This document shows positions 1 to 8,415 of a stretch of DNA of 64,000 nucleotides, in pieces (position 1 is the stretch's first letter; each line of letters begins with the position of its first letter). A program made the position numbers and the translations under genes. This DNA is from Streptomyces sp. ML-6 (GTDB lineage: Bacteria; Actinomycetota; Actinomycetes; Streptomycetales; Streptomycetaceae): assembly GCF_030116705.1 (NCBI RefSeq), contig NZ_JAOTIK010000001.1, positions 7,406,501 to 7,470,500 of the forward strand, in the 5' to 3' direction. A model generated the notes under the pieces. The model was not told where the DNA came from, did not search any database, and saw only the letters and a list, made by a program, of their open reading frames with translations.

Positions 1-595
1 GACGGCCGACTTCCCGGCGATCGTCCGCGCCGCCGCCCTCCTCGGCGCACCACGGATACGGGTGTGGGCGGGCGGCACCGGATCGGATGCGACCACCCCG
101 CAGGAACGCCGGGAGACCACGGCCCGTCTGCGGGAGGCGGCCCGGATCGCCGCGGACCACGGACTGGAACTCGGGCTGGAGTTCCACTCGAAGACCCTCA
201 CCGACACCGTCGCCTCGACGATCCGGCTGCTGGACGAGGTGGGCGCGGACAACCTCCGCACCTACTGGCAGCCCCCGCTCGACGCCCCCGACGACGAGGC
301 ACTGGCCGGACTCGCCGCACTCGCCGACCGGGTCTGCACGGTGCACGTCTTCTCGTGGTGGCCGGGCAACCACCGGCTGGAGCTGGCCGAGCGCGAGGAC
401 CTGTGGACCGGGGTCTTCGACCTGCTGCACCGGCGGGGCGTACGGCCACCGGCGCTCCTGGAGTTCGTGCCCGGCGGCGACCCCGCCGTACTGGCGCGCG
501 AGACCACCACACTGCGACGCGTGGCGGCCCCCCGGCCCGGGGCCGCGGCACGGACGAATATCTCCCACCCCCTCACCCCGACGCCAGGACGGTAG
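1..595 (+). CDS. Sugar phosphate isomerase/epimerase-like TIM-barrel protein (5'-truncated)
   Basis: The reading frame is open from base 2, so the gene begins before the window. About 197 C-terminal residues remain. They read as a xylose-isomerase-like TIM barrel (AP endonuclease 2 superfamily): a strand with RVWAGG, a helix, then a strand with LGLEFHSKTLTDT holding the conserved metal-ligand Glu, a YWQPPLD strand, and a VHVFSWW strand near the C-terminus. Such proteins isomerise or epimerise sugars or inositol derivatives in the cytosol. The SGNH esterase gene begins 9 nt after the stop, so the two are probably co-transcribed and may act on one carbohydrate. The family call is reasonably safe; the substrate cannot be read. 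Confidence 0.75.
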   Translation, partial: TADFPAIVRAAALLGAPRIRVWAGGTGSDATTPQERRETTARLREAARIAADHGLELGLEFHSKTLTDTVASTIRLLDEVGADNLRTYWQPPLDAPDDEALAGLAALADRVCTVHVFSWWPGNHRLELAEREDLWTGVFDLLHRRGVRPPALLEFVPGGDPAVLARETTTLRRVAAPRPGAAARTNISHPLTPTPGR

Positions 596-604
596 ACGAC
601 AGAC

Positions 605-1246
605 ATGCGCATCACGGAGAAGGACACACTCCTGTTCATCGGTGACTCCATCACCGACTCGGGCCGCGACCGCACGGACCCGGCGTCGCTCGGCGACGGA
701 TACGTCCGGGGGATCGCGCGGACCCTGCGCGACCGGGCGGGCACCGGCCCGGCCCCCACCGTCATCAACCGGGGCATCAGCGGCCACCGGGTGTACGACC
801 TCGAACCCCGCTGGACCACCGACGTCATCGACCACCGGCCCACCGTGGTCACGGTCAAGATCGGCATCAACGACACCTGGCGCCGCTACGACCAGGAACT
901 CCTCAGCCCGGTCGACGAGTTCGAGGCATGCCTCGACCGGCTGCTCACGGAAACGGAACGCAGGCTGTCCGCACGGCTGGTTGTCATCACCCCCTTCCTG
1001 CTCCCCGTGACCCCGGGGCAGGAGGACTGGTTCGAGGACCTGTCACCCCGCACCGACGCCGTCCTGCGCACCGCGCGCGCCCACGACGCCCTGGTGGTCC
1101 GCGCGGACCTCGTGCTGTCCCGCGCCGCCGAGGACAAGGGCGCGGCGGAACTGGCCCCGGACGGGGTCCACCCGACCCCCCTCGGCCACCGGCTGATCGC
1201 CGACGCCTGGTTCGCCGAGGTCGACTCCGCCCCGTCCCGCCCCTGA
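605..1246 (+). CDS. SGNH/GDSL-family hydrolase
   Basis: A 213-residue esterase of the SGNH fold. The four family blocks are present: block I with FIGDSITDSG (nucleophile Ser), block II with NRGISGHR (oxyanion Gly), block III with KIGINDTW (Asn), and block V with DGVHPT (catalytic Asp/His). There is no signal peptide, so the protein should be cytosolic; members of this subfamily are rhamnogalacturonan-acetylesterase or lysophospholipase-like. The ATG lies 9 nt after the preceding isomerase stop, with only a weak ribosome site, suggesting translational coupling. Removal of acyl groups from a sugar handled by the neighbouring isomerase is an inference. Confidence 0.85.
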   Translation: MRITEKDTLLFIGDSITDSGRDRTDPASLGDGYVRGIARTLRDRAGTGPAPTVINRGISGHRVYDLEPRWTTDVIDHRPTVVTVKIGINDTWRRYDQELLSPVDEFEACLDRLLTETERRLSARLVVITPFLLPVTPGQEDWFEDLSPRTDAVLRTARAHDALVVRADLVLSRAAEDKGAAELAPDGVHPTPLGHRLIADAWFAEVDSAPSRP

Positions 1247-1255
1247 CGCCGGCCC

Positions 1256-1294
1256 GGCACGAGGAGCGCCGCGGCACATGACGCTCCTCGTGCC
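1256..1294. terminator. Bidirectional hairpin terminator
   Basis: A perfect 13-bp inverted repeat (GGCACGAGGAGCG and its complement) with a 13-nt loop sits between the convergent SGNH hydrolase and metallophosphoesterase genes. There is no T-tract, as is usual in Streptomyces. Confidence 0.75.
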
Positions 1295-1344
1295 GTGGCG
1301 CTCCTCGCGACGGGGCCGCCCGGCGGGCGACGCCCGGCGCCGGG

Positions 1345-2379
1345 TCAGGAACCGTTGTGCAGCGGCACCGTCAGCTGCTTGAGCCAGGTGCCCGTGGTGA
1401 AGTCACGGGCCTTGATGACGACGGAGCGCGCACCGACCTCGACCTGGAGGCCCTGGTTGAAGGCACCGCCGAGGGAGACCTCGCCGCCCTTGCCGTCGTC
1501 CATCCAACCGACCTGCACGGCCGAGGTGTTCACGACGGTGAAGCCCTCCAGGTTGCCGGTGCCGGGGACGACGCGGCGCACCACCCAGTCGGACAGGTCG
1601 AGGTCCCAGTGGGTGTGTCCCGAGAAGAGGAACACGTCCTTGTGCCGTCCGAGGACCGACAGCAGCCGGTCGGGCTGGAGGTAGTCGTTGAGGTAGAGCT
1701 TGTTGTGGGTGCCCGACACCGTGTTGGGCAGCGGGTGGTGGGTCAGCACCATCACGGGCCTGCGGCGACGGGCCCAGTACCCGAGACGGTCCTCCAGCCA
1801 GGCGAACTGTGCGTCGCTGATCCACACTTCGTCCCACAGCTTCGCGTCGTGGTAGTGGGAGTAGCGCTCGGTTCCCAGGCTGAGCACGGGCACACCGCCG
1901 AACGACGTCTCCGAGTAGACCTTGTTGCGGCCCGCGAAGTTGTAGAAGCTGCGGAAGAGGGAGTCCTCCGTCGTGCCGTTGGGCCAGGTGGCCTCCGCGA
2001 GCGTGTTGGGGTCGCTGTACTTCGGCACGTAGAACTCGTGGTTGCCGATGGCCCACGCCACGTTCCTGGGATGCGGGTGGCGCTCCAGGGTCTGCCGGAC
2101 CGCCGCGTACTCGAAGTCGTAGCCGCGCGGGGTGATGTCACCGGCGATGCCGAGACCGGCACTGCCGGGGTTGATGCGGTGCAGATCGTCCAGGGCCCTG
2201 CCGAAGTCGGCCAGATCGCCCTGGATGTCACTGATGATGTTGAACCGGACGGTCCGGCCCCGGTCGGGCCGGTGCGGCGCGGCCTCGGCCGCGGGGGCCG
2301 CGAGCCCGGCACCGGCGGCGAGAGCCCCGCCCACCAGCGACGCGCTGCCCGTCGTGGCCATGAACGATCTGCGATCCAT
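1345..2379 (-). CDS. Tat-exported metallophosphoesterase (calcineurin-like)
   Basis: A 344-residue protein starting with a twin-arginine signal (MDRRSFMATTG, hydrophobic Ala/Gly core, cleavage near AEA around residue 33), so it is probably secreted. The mature part carries calcineurin-like metal-binding blocks: SDIQGD, AGDIT, GNHE, THHPLP and GHTHWD. The first block has Gln where DxH is usual. The family hydrolyses phosphomonoesters or diesters. The ATG at 2379 is preferred over an upstream in-frame start because it follows a GAAGGAAG ribosome site and gives a correct Tat n-region. It is divergent from the STAND ATPase across 384 bp. The substrate is unknown. Confidence 0.88.
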   Translation of the reverse strand: MDRRSFMATTGSASLVGGALAAGAGLAAPAAEAAPHRPDRGRTVRFNIISDIQGDLADFGRALDDLHRINPGSAGLGIAGDITPRGYDFEYAAVRQTLERHPHPRNVAWAIGNHEFYVPKYSDPNTLAEATWPNGTTEDSLFRSFYNFAGRNKVYSETSFGGVPVLSLGTERYSHYHDAKLWDEVWISDAQFAWLEDRLGYWARRRRPVMVLTHHPLPNTVSGTHNKLYLNDYLQPDRLLSVLGRHKDVFLFSGHTHWDLDLSDWVVRRVVPGTGNLEGFTVVNTSAVQVGWMDDGKGGEVSLGGAFNQGLQVEVGARSVVIKARDFTTGTWLKQLTVPLHNGS

Positions 2380-2501
2380 CGGTACTTCCTTCGTCTGCGC
2401 ACCCCCGTCGGATGGGACGCGGCGAGTGTCGCCCCCCGGGGTTTCCCCTCGACGTACCGTGGATGTCCGTGGCCTGAACTGCACGGTCCGATGGCCGGCC
2501 C

Positions 2502-2545
2502 GACTCCGGGCTGACTCCGGGCTGACTCCGGGCTGACTCCGGGCT
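2502..2545. repeat. Four tandem copies of an 11-bp unit
   Basis: GACTCCGGGCT is repeated four times without interruption, with a period close to one helical turn. It lies in the 384-bp divergent intergenic region (2380-2763) upstream of both the phosphoesterase and the STAND ATPase. The rest of that region shows no gene. The repeat could be a cooperative protein-binding array or a simple slippage product. Confidence 0.85.
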
Positions 2546-2763
2546 CATTGCCGGGGGAGGGCCGGGGCGGGACCGTCCCGAGCGCCCGGCCACCCCACGT
2601 GATGGGGAGGGGTGGCACGCCGCCCCGGTGAAAGCGTCGGCCGGGTGCGTGGAACCCTCTAGAGTGCGAGGTCCAGGGAACGGCAGGTCTCCGGACACCA
2701 GCTGGGTTCGAGCAGGTGTCCCGGCCCGACCGAGCCGGGTACGGACAGGGGAGCGGAGCCTGA

Positions 2764-4773
2764 ATGAGGGTGGAACTGCCGCCGGAGCCAATGCACTTCG
2801 TCAACCGGGAGGAGGAGAAGGAACGAGCCTTCCGCGCGGTGGAGGAGTGGCGGGGCCGGTCCAGGCCGTTGGTGCTGTCGCTGAGCGGACCGGGAGGCCT
2901 GGGCAAGACGGAGCTGGCCTATCTGATCGCCCGGAAACTGAGCGACCGCTTCCCGGACGGTGTGCTGTCGGTCGACCTGGACGACTTCCGGGTGGGCGGC
3001 GAGCTGGACCCCGGTGACGCGCTCGCGCAGCTGCTGGATTCCCTCGGGGTGGAACCGGACTCGCTGGCACGCCAGTTCAAGGCACGGTGCAGGCAGTACT
3101 GGAACAAGACCTTCGACGGCCGGCTGCTGATCGTCGTGGACAACGCGCGGTACGCCTCGGAGGTCGTCCCCCTGCTTCCGTCGTCGGGCGACAGCGTGGT
3201 GATCGTGGCGAGCCACGGCCCGCTGTACGACCTGGCGGACGGCGCCGCCGTCGATCTGGTGCTGCCGCCGCTGAAGGACCCGGCGGCGATGGAACTGCTC
3301 GAACTGATCGTCCGGGACCGTCGGCTGGCCACCGACCCGGAGGCGGCGCGGACGGTGGTGCGGCTGTGCGACGGCCTGCCCGCCGCCCTGCACATCGCGG
3401 GCCGCTGGCTGCGCGCACACCCGTTGCGACCGCTTCCCCGGCTCCTCGAGGAACTGCGGGCCGAACTGGACGAGAAGGGGGTCTCCGGGGTGGAGGACAT
3501 CTGGGACACGACCTACCGGAGCCTCTCCCCGTCGGCGGCCCTGCTCTACCGGCTGCTGCCGCTCCACCCCGGCACGACGTTCACCCGGGAGTCCGCCACC
3601 GCACTGTCGGGGCTGGGCCCGGAGCCGTGCCAGGACGCGCTGGAGGAGCTGGCCGCGGCCGGGTTACTGGAACTGCGGGCGGTACGGCCGGAGGAGGAGG
3701 GCCGGATGCGGCTGCCGGGCCCGCTGCACGCGCATGCCCGGCGCCGGGCCCGCGAGCACGGGACCGAGGGCGAGGCGGCCGGGGCACAGGTACGGGTGCT
3801 GCGCTGGTTCGTACGGCAGGCCCAGCGGGCCGACAGGTTCGCGGCGGGCCCGCGCCTGATCGTCGCGGACGTCCACGGCCCCGTTCCCGGCGCCCCGGAC
3901 GTCCCGCTGGAGGACCCGGCGGGGACCGAGGACAGCGAGGTCCGCACCGAGCGGTCCGAGCGCGCGGCACGCTGGTTGCGCACGGAACGGCACGCGTTGT
4001 TCGCGTGCGTGCGACTGGCCCACGCGCGGGGACTGGACGCGGAGGCGGTGGCCCTGTGCGAGCCCGTGTGGACGTACGCGATGGACCACCCCCACCGGAC
4101 CGACGTGTCCGAGGTCTTCCGGCTCGGGGCGAACTCCGCTGCCCGGTCGGGGAACGCGGCCTGGCTGGTCCGCATGCGGTGCCAACTCGCCCGCTCCCTC
4201 TGGGAATCGGGGCGGCCGGACGACGCCGGGCGCGAACTCGACAGCGCGTTCGCCGCCCTCGACCTGCTGGGGGACGACAAGACGGACTCCAAACTCCGTG
4301 CCTCGACGATGGAGTTCCGCGGCACGCTCAGCTCCGTGCGGGGCGACTGGACGGCCGCGGTGGCCGACTTCGCCCGCTCCCGCGAGGTGCATCTGTCGAT
4401 CGACAACCCCTACGGAGCCATGCTCCAGACCTACCGGATGGGCGAGGCCCACGCCGCGCTCGGCGACCTGGAGCCGGCGGCCCGCCTGCTGTCCGAGGCG
4501 TACACCGGCGCCACCGAGCAGAACCGCGCCAGGCTGATCGCCCGCACCGGATTCGCGCTCGGCGGCGTCCTGCTCCGCCTCGGCCGTGCCGAGGAAGCCC
4601 GCCCGCTGTACGAGCAGGCGCTGGAGGGGGCACGCCGCCGGGGTTCCGGCTCCGAGCAGGTCCGCGTCCTCGAAGCGCTTGCCGGACTGGCCGACGCGGA
4701 AGGCCGCACCGGGGCGGCCGATGGATACCGCACGGAGGCGGAAACCATCCGGCGGCACAACGGACTGGACTAG
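2764..4773 (+). CDS. STAND-type NB-ARC/TPR regulatory ATPase with a TTA codon
   Basis: A 669-residue cytosolic signalling ATPase. An NB-ARC module has P-loop GPGGLGKT (residues 42-49), a Walker B-like LLIVVDNAR (about 120-130), a GLPAALHIAGRWL helical block, and a winged-helix/ARC region to about 330. The C-terminal half (about 440-660) is made of TPR-like helical pairs. No DNA-binding domain precedes the NB-ARC, unlike SARP or AfsR proteins, so it probably works through a partner. Codon 301 (3664-3666) is TTA, the rare leucine codon decoded only by the bldA tRNA in Streptomyces, implying developmental control of its translation. The methyltransferase gene begins 130 bp downstream on the same strand. 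Confidence 0.85.
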   Translation: MRVELPPEPMHFVNREEEKERAFRAVEEWRGRSRPLVLSLSGPGGLGKTELAYLIARKLSDRFPDGVLSVDLDDFRVGGELDPGDALAQLLDSLGVEPDSLARQFKARCRQYWNKTFDGRLLIVVDNARYASEVVPLLPSSGDSVVIVASHGPLYDLADGAAVDLVLPPLKDPAAMELLELIVRDRRLATDPEAARTVVRLCDGLPAALHIAGRWLRAHPLRPLPRLLEELRAELDEKGVSGVEDIWDTTYRSLSPSAALLYRLLPLHPGTTFTRESATALSGLGPEPCQDALEELAAAGLLELRAVRPEEEGRMRLPGPLHAHARRRAREHGTEGEAAGAQVRVLRWFVRQAQRADRFAAGPRLIVADVHGPVPGAPDVPLEDPAGTEDSEVRTERSERAARWLRTERHALFACVRLAHARGLDAEAVALCEPVWTYAMDHPHRTDVSEVFRLGANSAARSGNAAWLVRMRCQLARSLWESGRPDDAGRELDSAFAALDLLGDDKTDSKLRASTMEFRGTLSSVRGDWTAAVADFARSREVHLSIDNPYGAMLQTYRMGEAHAALGDLEPAARLLSEAYTGATEQNRARLIARTGFALGGVLLRLGRAEEARPLYEQALEGARRRGSGSEQVRVLEALAGLADAEGRTGAADGYRTEAETIRRHNGLD

Positions 4774-4853
4774 AAGGAGGGCCGCCCCTGCGACACCTGG
4801 TGAGGACCGGTACGACGGCTCGGCCGGGGAAAATCCCGCCGAGCCCGTGCCGC

Positions 4854-4898
4854 GCAGGAGGCGCAGGAGGCGCAGGAGGCGCAGGAGGCGCAGGAGGA
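4854..4898 (+). promoter_or_regulatory. Five tandem Shine-Dalgarno sequences (9-bp repeat)
   Basis: The 9-mer GCAGGAGGC occurs five times head to tail, the last copy ending in A. Each copy contains AGGAGG, a perfect complement to the 3' end of 16S rRNA. The last AGGAGG ends six bases before the methyltransferase ATG, so it is the working ribosome site; the other four lie 9, 18, 27 and 36 nt further upstream. The array may act as a ribosome standby platform or may simply have expanded by slippage. Confidence 0.9.
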
Positions 4899-4903
4899 GA
4901 GGC

Positions 4904-5620
4904 ATGACGCAGACAACGGATCCACAGTCCTTCGACCGGTTCGCCCTCGACTACGACCGCTTCGTGAGCCTGCTCCCGGGACGGAACACCGCCTGGCTGC
5001 GCGGGCTCGGCCCGGCGGGCGGGCGCGCCCTGGACGCGGGCTGCGGTTCGGGGCACGCGGTCGAGTTCCTGGCAGGCAGCTTCGAGGAAGTCGTCGGCCT
5101 GGACCTGAGCCGCCCCCTGATCGAGATCGCCCGGGCCAGGAGGGCCCGGCCCAACGCGCGCTACGTGGTGAAGGACCTGCTGGACCTGGAGGACGAGGAG
5201 GGCTTCGACCTGGTCTACAGCCACACCATGTTCCACCATCTGGAGGACTGCCGCGCGGGCCTGGAGCATGTGAGGGGACTCGTGCGGCCCGGCGGTACCG
5301 TCGCACTGATCGACAACGTGTGCGACCGGTACCCGACACCACCGCGCCAGGCGTACACCTGGCCCGCGCTGTGGAACTTCCCCGGCGAGATCCGTCGCGT
5401 GGGGCTGCGCGACGCATGGTTCCAACTGCGCTTCTGGCACAGCCGTCCGTGGCTGGCGCACCTCCTCAGCGACCGCTACCTGTCGCGCGAGCAGTTCCGC
5501 GAGCTGTACGGGAGCGTCTTCCCCGGGGCCCGGTTCGACGACCTCGGCTTCGCCCTGGCCATGGTCTGGACGGCCCCACCGGGAGGAGGCGACGGGGCCC
5601 GCACACCGAGCACACCCTAG
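4904..5620 (+). CDS. Class I SAM-dependent methyltransferase
   Basis: A 238-residue Rossmann-fold methyltransferase. Motif I is LDAGCGSGHA (about residues 45-54), motif II contains VVGLDLS, and the catalytic-loop region is DLVYSHTMFHHLED, as in the UbiE/Methyltransf_11 group. The frame is open much further upstream, but the ATG at 4904 is chosen because it follows the AGGAGG array at the correct spacing and starts directly before the conserved FDRFALDYDRF. The substrate is unknown. Its stop overlaps the stop of the convergent gene in a shared CTAG (5617-5620). Confidence 0.85.
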   Translation: MTQTTDPQSFDRFALDYDRFVSLLPGRNTAWLRGLGPAGGRALDAGCGSGHAVEFLAGSFEEVVGLDLSRPLIEIARARRARPNARYVVKDLLDLEDEEGFDLVYSHTMFHHLEDCRAGLEHVRGLVRPGGTVALIDNVCDRYPTPPRQAYTWPALWNFPGEIRRVGLRDAWFQLRFWHSRPWLAHLLSDRYLSREQFRELYGSVFPGARFDDLGFALAMVWTAPPGGGDGARTPSTP

Positions 5621-7377
5621 AGCGCTTGCCCGGCTTCCTCGTCCGTGGCCGGGAAGAGGCTGATGCGATGGGCGCGGTCGCCGATGACGCAGGTCAGGAC
5701 GGCCGGGGCGAGGAGTCCGCCCGGCCGGGCGGACCGCCACGCGTGGACGGCGGACAGTGCGGCGGCCGGGTCGACGCGGATGATGCGGCCGTCCGCGCGC
5801 CGGGGCTCGAGGCGGACGGCGTGGACGCGTTCGTCGCCGCGGACCGCGAGCACGCACAGCTCCGGGGAGACGACGGCCGCGGCCGAGCGGCAGCCGGGGT
5901 ACTCGGAGAGGGCGTGCCGGGCCCAGCCGGCGGCGCTCCACGTCATGTCCTGCGGGGCCGAGGACGGCGGGCCCGGACGGCGGTAGAGCAGACCGGCCGA
6001 GCGGGCGAACCGCTCACCGGCGGCGCCGTGTTCCACCGCCAGGTGGTGGCCGGGCAGGCCGGTACCGGCGGGACGCCGATCGATCCGGACGCTGTCCGCC
6101 GAGACCTCGGCACGCACGTCGAACGCCGCGGGTGTGCGGGAGGCGGGTGTCGGGGACGGCAGTAGCCGGGGCGGTACGCAGTGGTCCGGCGGCGTGAGAC
6201 CGAGGAGCGCGTACAACTCGGTCCGCAGGAGCCCCAACGCCTCTCCCCGGCCGGCGAAGGCGGCTCGGGCGGCCCTGCTCCCGGTGCCCGGCTGGTACGC
6301 GTCCAGCGACTCCCGCACCGTTTCCGCAGGTCCCAACTCCGGCACCCCGCACAGGAGTTCCTCCATCGGGCTGCCGGGGATCAGTTCGGTGCCGCCTCGG
6401 TGGACGCTGACCACCGGGCGGTCGTGGGCCGCGCAGAAGTACAGCGCCGTCGAGCCGTGGTCGGTGACGAGGGCGTCGGCGGCGATCAGCACGGAGGCCC
6501 ATTCCTCGTGCGGTTTCGCGAGCACCATGCCCGCGTCGAGGGCCGGTGACAGCCGTTCGGCCAGTTCGTAGTCGCCGAGGAGGCTGTGCTCGTTGGGGTG
6601 CACGATCAGCGCCAACTGGTATTCGTCGTGCGGCAGATGGGCGGCCAGTTCGGCCGGGAGCCCGGGGCGCCGGCGCAGCAGGGACTCCGGGCCCCAGGTC
6701 GAGGTGAGGGCGATCAGTGTGCGGGCCCCGGTGCCGAGTGCCGCCCGGTAGCGGTCGCGGAGGGACAGCGAGGCGAGGACGCGCTCCAGGGTGGGGTCGC
6801 CGACGACCTTCGCCCGGTCCGCGGCCCGTGGGCTCGCCGCGGCCAGCCGGGCGACCTGGTCGGGGTGGGCGAGGGCGTGCAGCGCGGTCGGCGGGGCGTT
6901 GTCGGCCGGCATCAGGAACTTTGGGTCCAGCCCGGATGCCGAATCGGCCGAACCCTCGGTCGGAATCGACTTGTTGAACCCGGCGCCGTGCGGGAGCAGT
7001 ACGTGGCTGCCGCGCAGCAGACCCAGCTCTCCTTTGGGACTCGCGGCGAGAACCAGGTCGTACGTGCGTCGGCACGCCTCGTCCCAGGGGATCGTCCGCC
7101 CACCGACGGCGTCGATCACGGACAGCGCGTCGACGTCGAATTCGGAACCGGGCACCAGGGTGAAGAGGCGGGTGATGCGGTCATCCCCGGCGAGGGCCGG
7201 AAGCGCGTCGAGGAGACGGTACAGGGCCACCGCGGACCGGGCCGCGAGAAGCACGACCCGTCGCCCGTCGCCCGTCGCCCGTCGCCCGTCGCCCGTCGCC
7301 CGTCGCCCGTCGCCCGTCGCCCGTCGCCCGTCGCCCGTCGCCCCAAGTGTCCATCGTAGTGGGGAGTTGCTGGTCAT
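5617..7377 (-). CDS. GT-B-like glycerophosphotransferase/glycosyltransferase-like protein with repeat-encoded N-terminus
   Basis: A 586-residue protein that I place only at fold level. Residues about 40-360 resemble CDP-glycerol glycerophosphotransferase or GT-B enzymes: an N-terminal Rossmann part with VLLPHGAGFNKS, and a nucleotide-binding half with ALIVHPNE and ADALVTDHGSTALYFCA. The last 180 residues are a separate unrecognised domain. Just after the start, residues 13-40 are four copies of a GDGRRAT heptapeptide encoded by a 12-copy 7-bp DNA repeat. The ATG at 7377 has a weak ribosome site; an in-frame GTG at 7254, just inside the repeat, would skip it and begin at the conserved VVLLAARSAV. 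The true start decides whether repeat number matters. Confidence 0.6.
   Translation of the reverse strand: MTSNSPLRWTLGATGDGRRATGDGRRATGDGRRATGDGRRVVLLAARSAVALYRLLDALPALAGDDRITRLFTLVPGSEFDVDALSVIDAVGGRTIPWDEACRRTYDLVLAASPKGELGLLRGSHVLLPHGAGFNKSIPTEGSADSASGLDPKFLMPADNAPPTALHALAHPDQVARLAAASPRAADRAKVVGDPTLERVLASLSLRDRYRAALGTGARTLIALTSTWGPESLLRRRPGLPAELAAHLPHDEYQLALIVHPNEHSLLGDYELAERLSPALDAGMVLAKPHEEWASVLIAADALVTDHGSTALYFCAAHDRPVVSVHRGGTELIPGSPMEELLCGVPELGPAETVRESLDAYQPGTGSRAARAAFAGRGEALGLLRTELYALLGLTPPDHCVPPRLLPSPTPASRTPAAFDVRAEVSADSVRIDRRPAGTGLPGHHLAVEHGAAGERFARSAGLLYRRPGPPSSAPQDMTWSAAGWARHALSEYPGCRSAAAVVSPELCVLAVRGDERVHAVRLEPRRADGRIIRVDPAAALSAVHAWRSARPGGLLAPAVLTCVIGDRAHRISLFPATDEEAGQAL
7258..7341. 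repeat. 12-copy perfect heptanucleotide microsatellite
   Basis: CCGTCGC is repeated 12 times without error (84 bp). It lies within the 5' part of the minus-strand GT-B-like gene. Since 7 is not a multiple of 3, gain or loss of one or two units shifts the frame from the upstream ATG; 12 units (28 codons) keep it open. This is the form of a contingency repeat. Confidence 0.95.
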
Positions 7378-7533
7378 ATCCGGGGTTTCCGCAGATCGTG
7401 GGTGGTTGCTCCACGCCGTCCGGCGACGCGTTCCGATCGTACCGCGTCACCGGGCAGGGGCTCCGGACGTGATCCGTGACGCACATTCGGCAACCCGGTG
7501 CGGACACCGGTGGACGACGGGGAGGATGGCGGG

Positions 7534-8001
7534 ATGAGCGAATGGGGAATCGCGCTGATCGCCGCGGGGTCCGCGATCACGGGGGGTGTCGCCACCGGCT
7601 GGTTCACCCGTAGCGCGGGATTCCGGCAGGCCGAAGCCGCGCGTCGGGCCGGTGACCGGCAGGCCGACGCGTTGCTCGAAACGGTGCGGATGACGCTCCG
7701 GGAGCAGGCGGCCGTCCGGCTGTCGGACATTCGGCGCCAGACCTATGTGCGCTTCCTCGGGGCGGCGGAGGCGAGGATCCGGGCCGAGCGGACCGGGAGG
7801 GGCAGGAGTGACGACGACGCCCTTCTGGAAAGCGCCCTGGGCGAGGTCGTCCTGGAGGGGCCGGCGGAGGTCGCCGCCGCCGCGCAGGAGGTCGTCGACC
7901 GTCTGCGCCGCCACGAGCCGCCGGACAGCCTCCTGAGCGCGAAGGCGGCTTTCGTCACTGCCGCGCGGCAGGTCCTGAGCGAGCCGTCCCCGATTCGGTA
8001 G
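7534..8001 (+). CDS. Small membrane-anchored coiled-coil protein, unknown function
   Basis: A 155-residue protein with one N-terminal membrane segment (about residues 5-25, IALIAAGSAITGGVATG) followed by a charged helical, probably coiled-coil region rich in Ala, Arg and Glu. The ATG at 7534 follows GGAGG at the right distance; an in-frame ATG 36 nt upstream lacks one. Proteins of this shape are common in Streptomyces, but I do not recognise a defined family. It is divergent from the GT-B-like gene. A membrane-tethered scaffold role would be speculation. Confidence 0.75.
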   Translation: MSEWGIALIAAGSAITGGVATGWFTRSAGFRQAEAARRAGDRQADALLETVRMTLREQAAVRLSDIRRQTYVRFLGAAEARIRAERTGRGRSDDDALLESALGEVVLEGPAEVAAAAQEVVDRLRRHEPPDSLLSAKAAFVTAARQVLSEPSPIR

Positions 8002-8115
8002 CGACCCGCGGCGGTCGCCGCCGCCGCGACGTGAGGAATCCGGGCCGCACCGGAGGGGGCCCCACGTCCCCGGTGGGCGGCTCGGTGCCGCCGGCCGGGG
8101 ACGGGCCCTGTTCCG

Positions 8116-8271
8116 TCAGCTCTTCTCGTCCTCCGCCTGGCGCTCGCCCTCCGCCTGGGACGGCTGGGTGCGGGTGGTGGCGGGGTGCCGTTCCTCCGCC
8201 GGATCCCTGTCCTCGTCCAGCCGTTCGCCCTCGGCCTGCGAGGGGGTCGAGTACTCGACATCCTTGATCAT
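8116..8271 (-). CDS. 51-residue acidic small protein with internal duplication
   Basis: ATG at 8271 follows GGAGG (about 8 nt spacing) and the frame encodes 51 residues ending at TGA (8116-8118). The peptide is strongly acidic and hydrophilic with no Cys or membrane segment. It contains an exact duplicated octapeptide, PSQAEGER, at residues 10-17 and 37-44, each followed by a short Glu/Asp tract. Codon positions fit coding DNA. It stands alone between a membrane protein and the large hairpin. It looks intrinsically disordered; its function is unknown. Confidence 0.65.
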   Translation of the reverse strand: MIKDVEYSTPSQAEGERLDEDRDPAEERHPATTRTQPSQAEGERQAEDEKS

Positions 8272-8415
8272 TGTGGCCGCCTCCGAGATCGGGACGCGTG
8301 TCTGTACGGCGCGTGGTGCCTACAGATCGAGCGTATCGCTTCGCCCGACAGGGGGAGCGGTGGGTGGTGAGCGGCGGGCGGCGGCCGGTCCTGCGTTCGG
8401 GGCCGCCGCCTGCCG

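Noticed and set aside
7258..7341. CRISPR array
   Set aside because: The 7-bp units are contiguous without spacers and there are no cas genes in the window.
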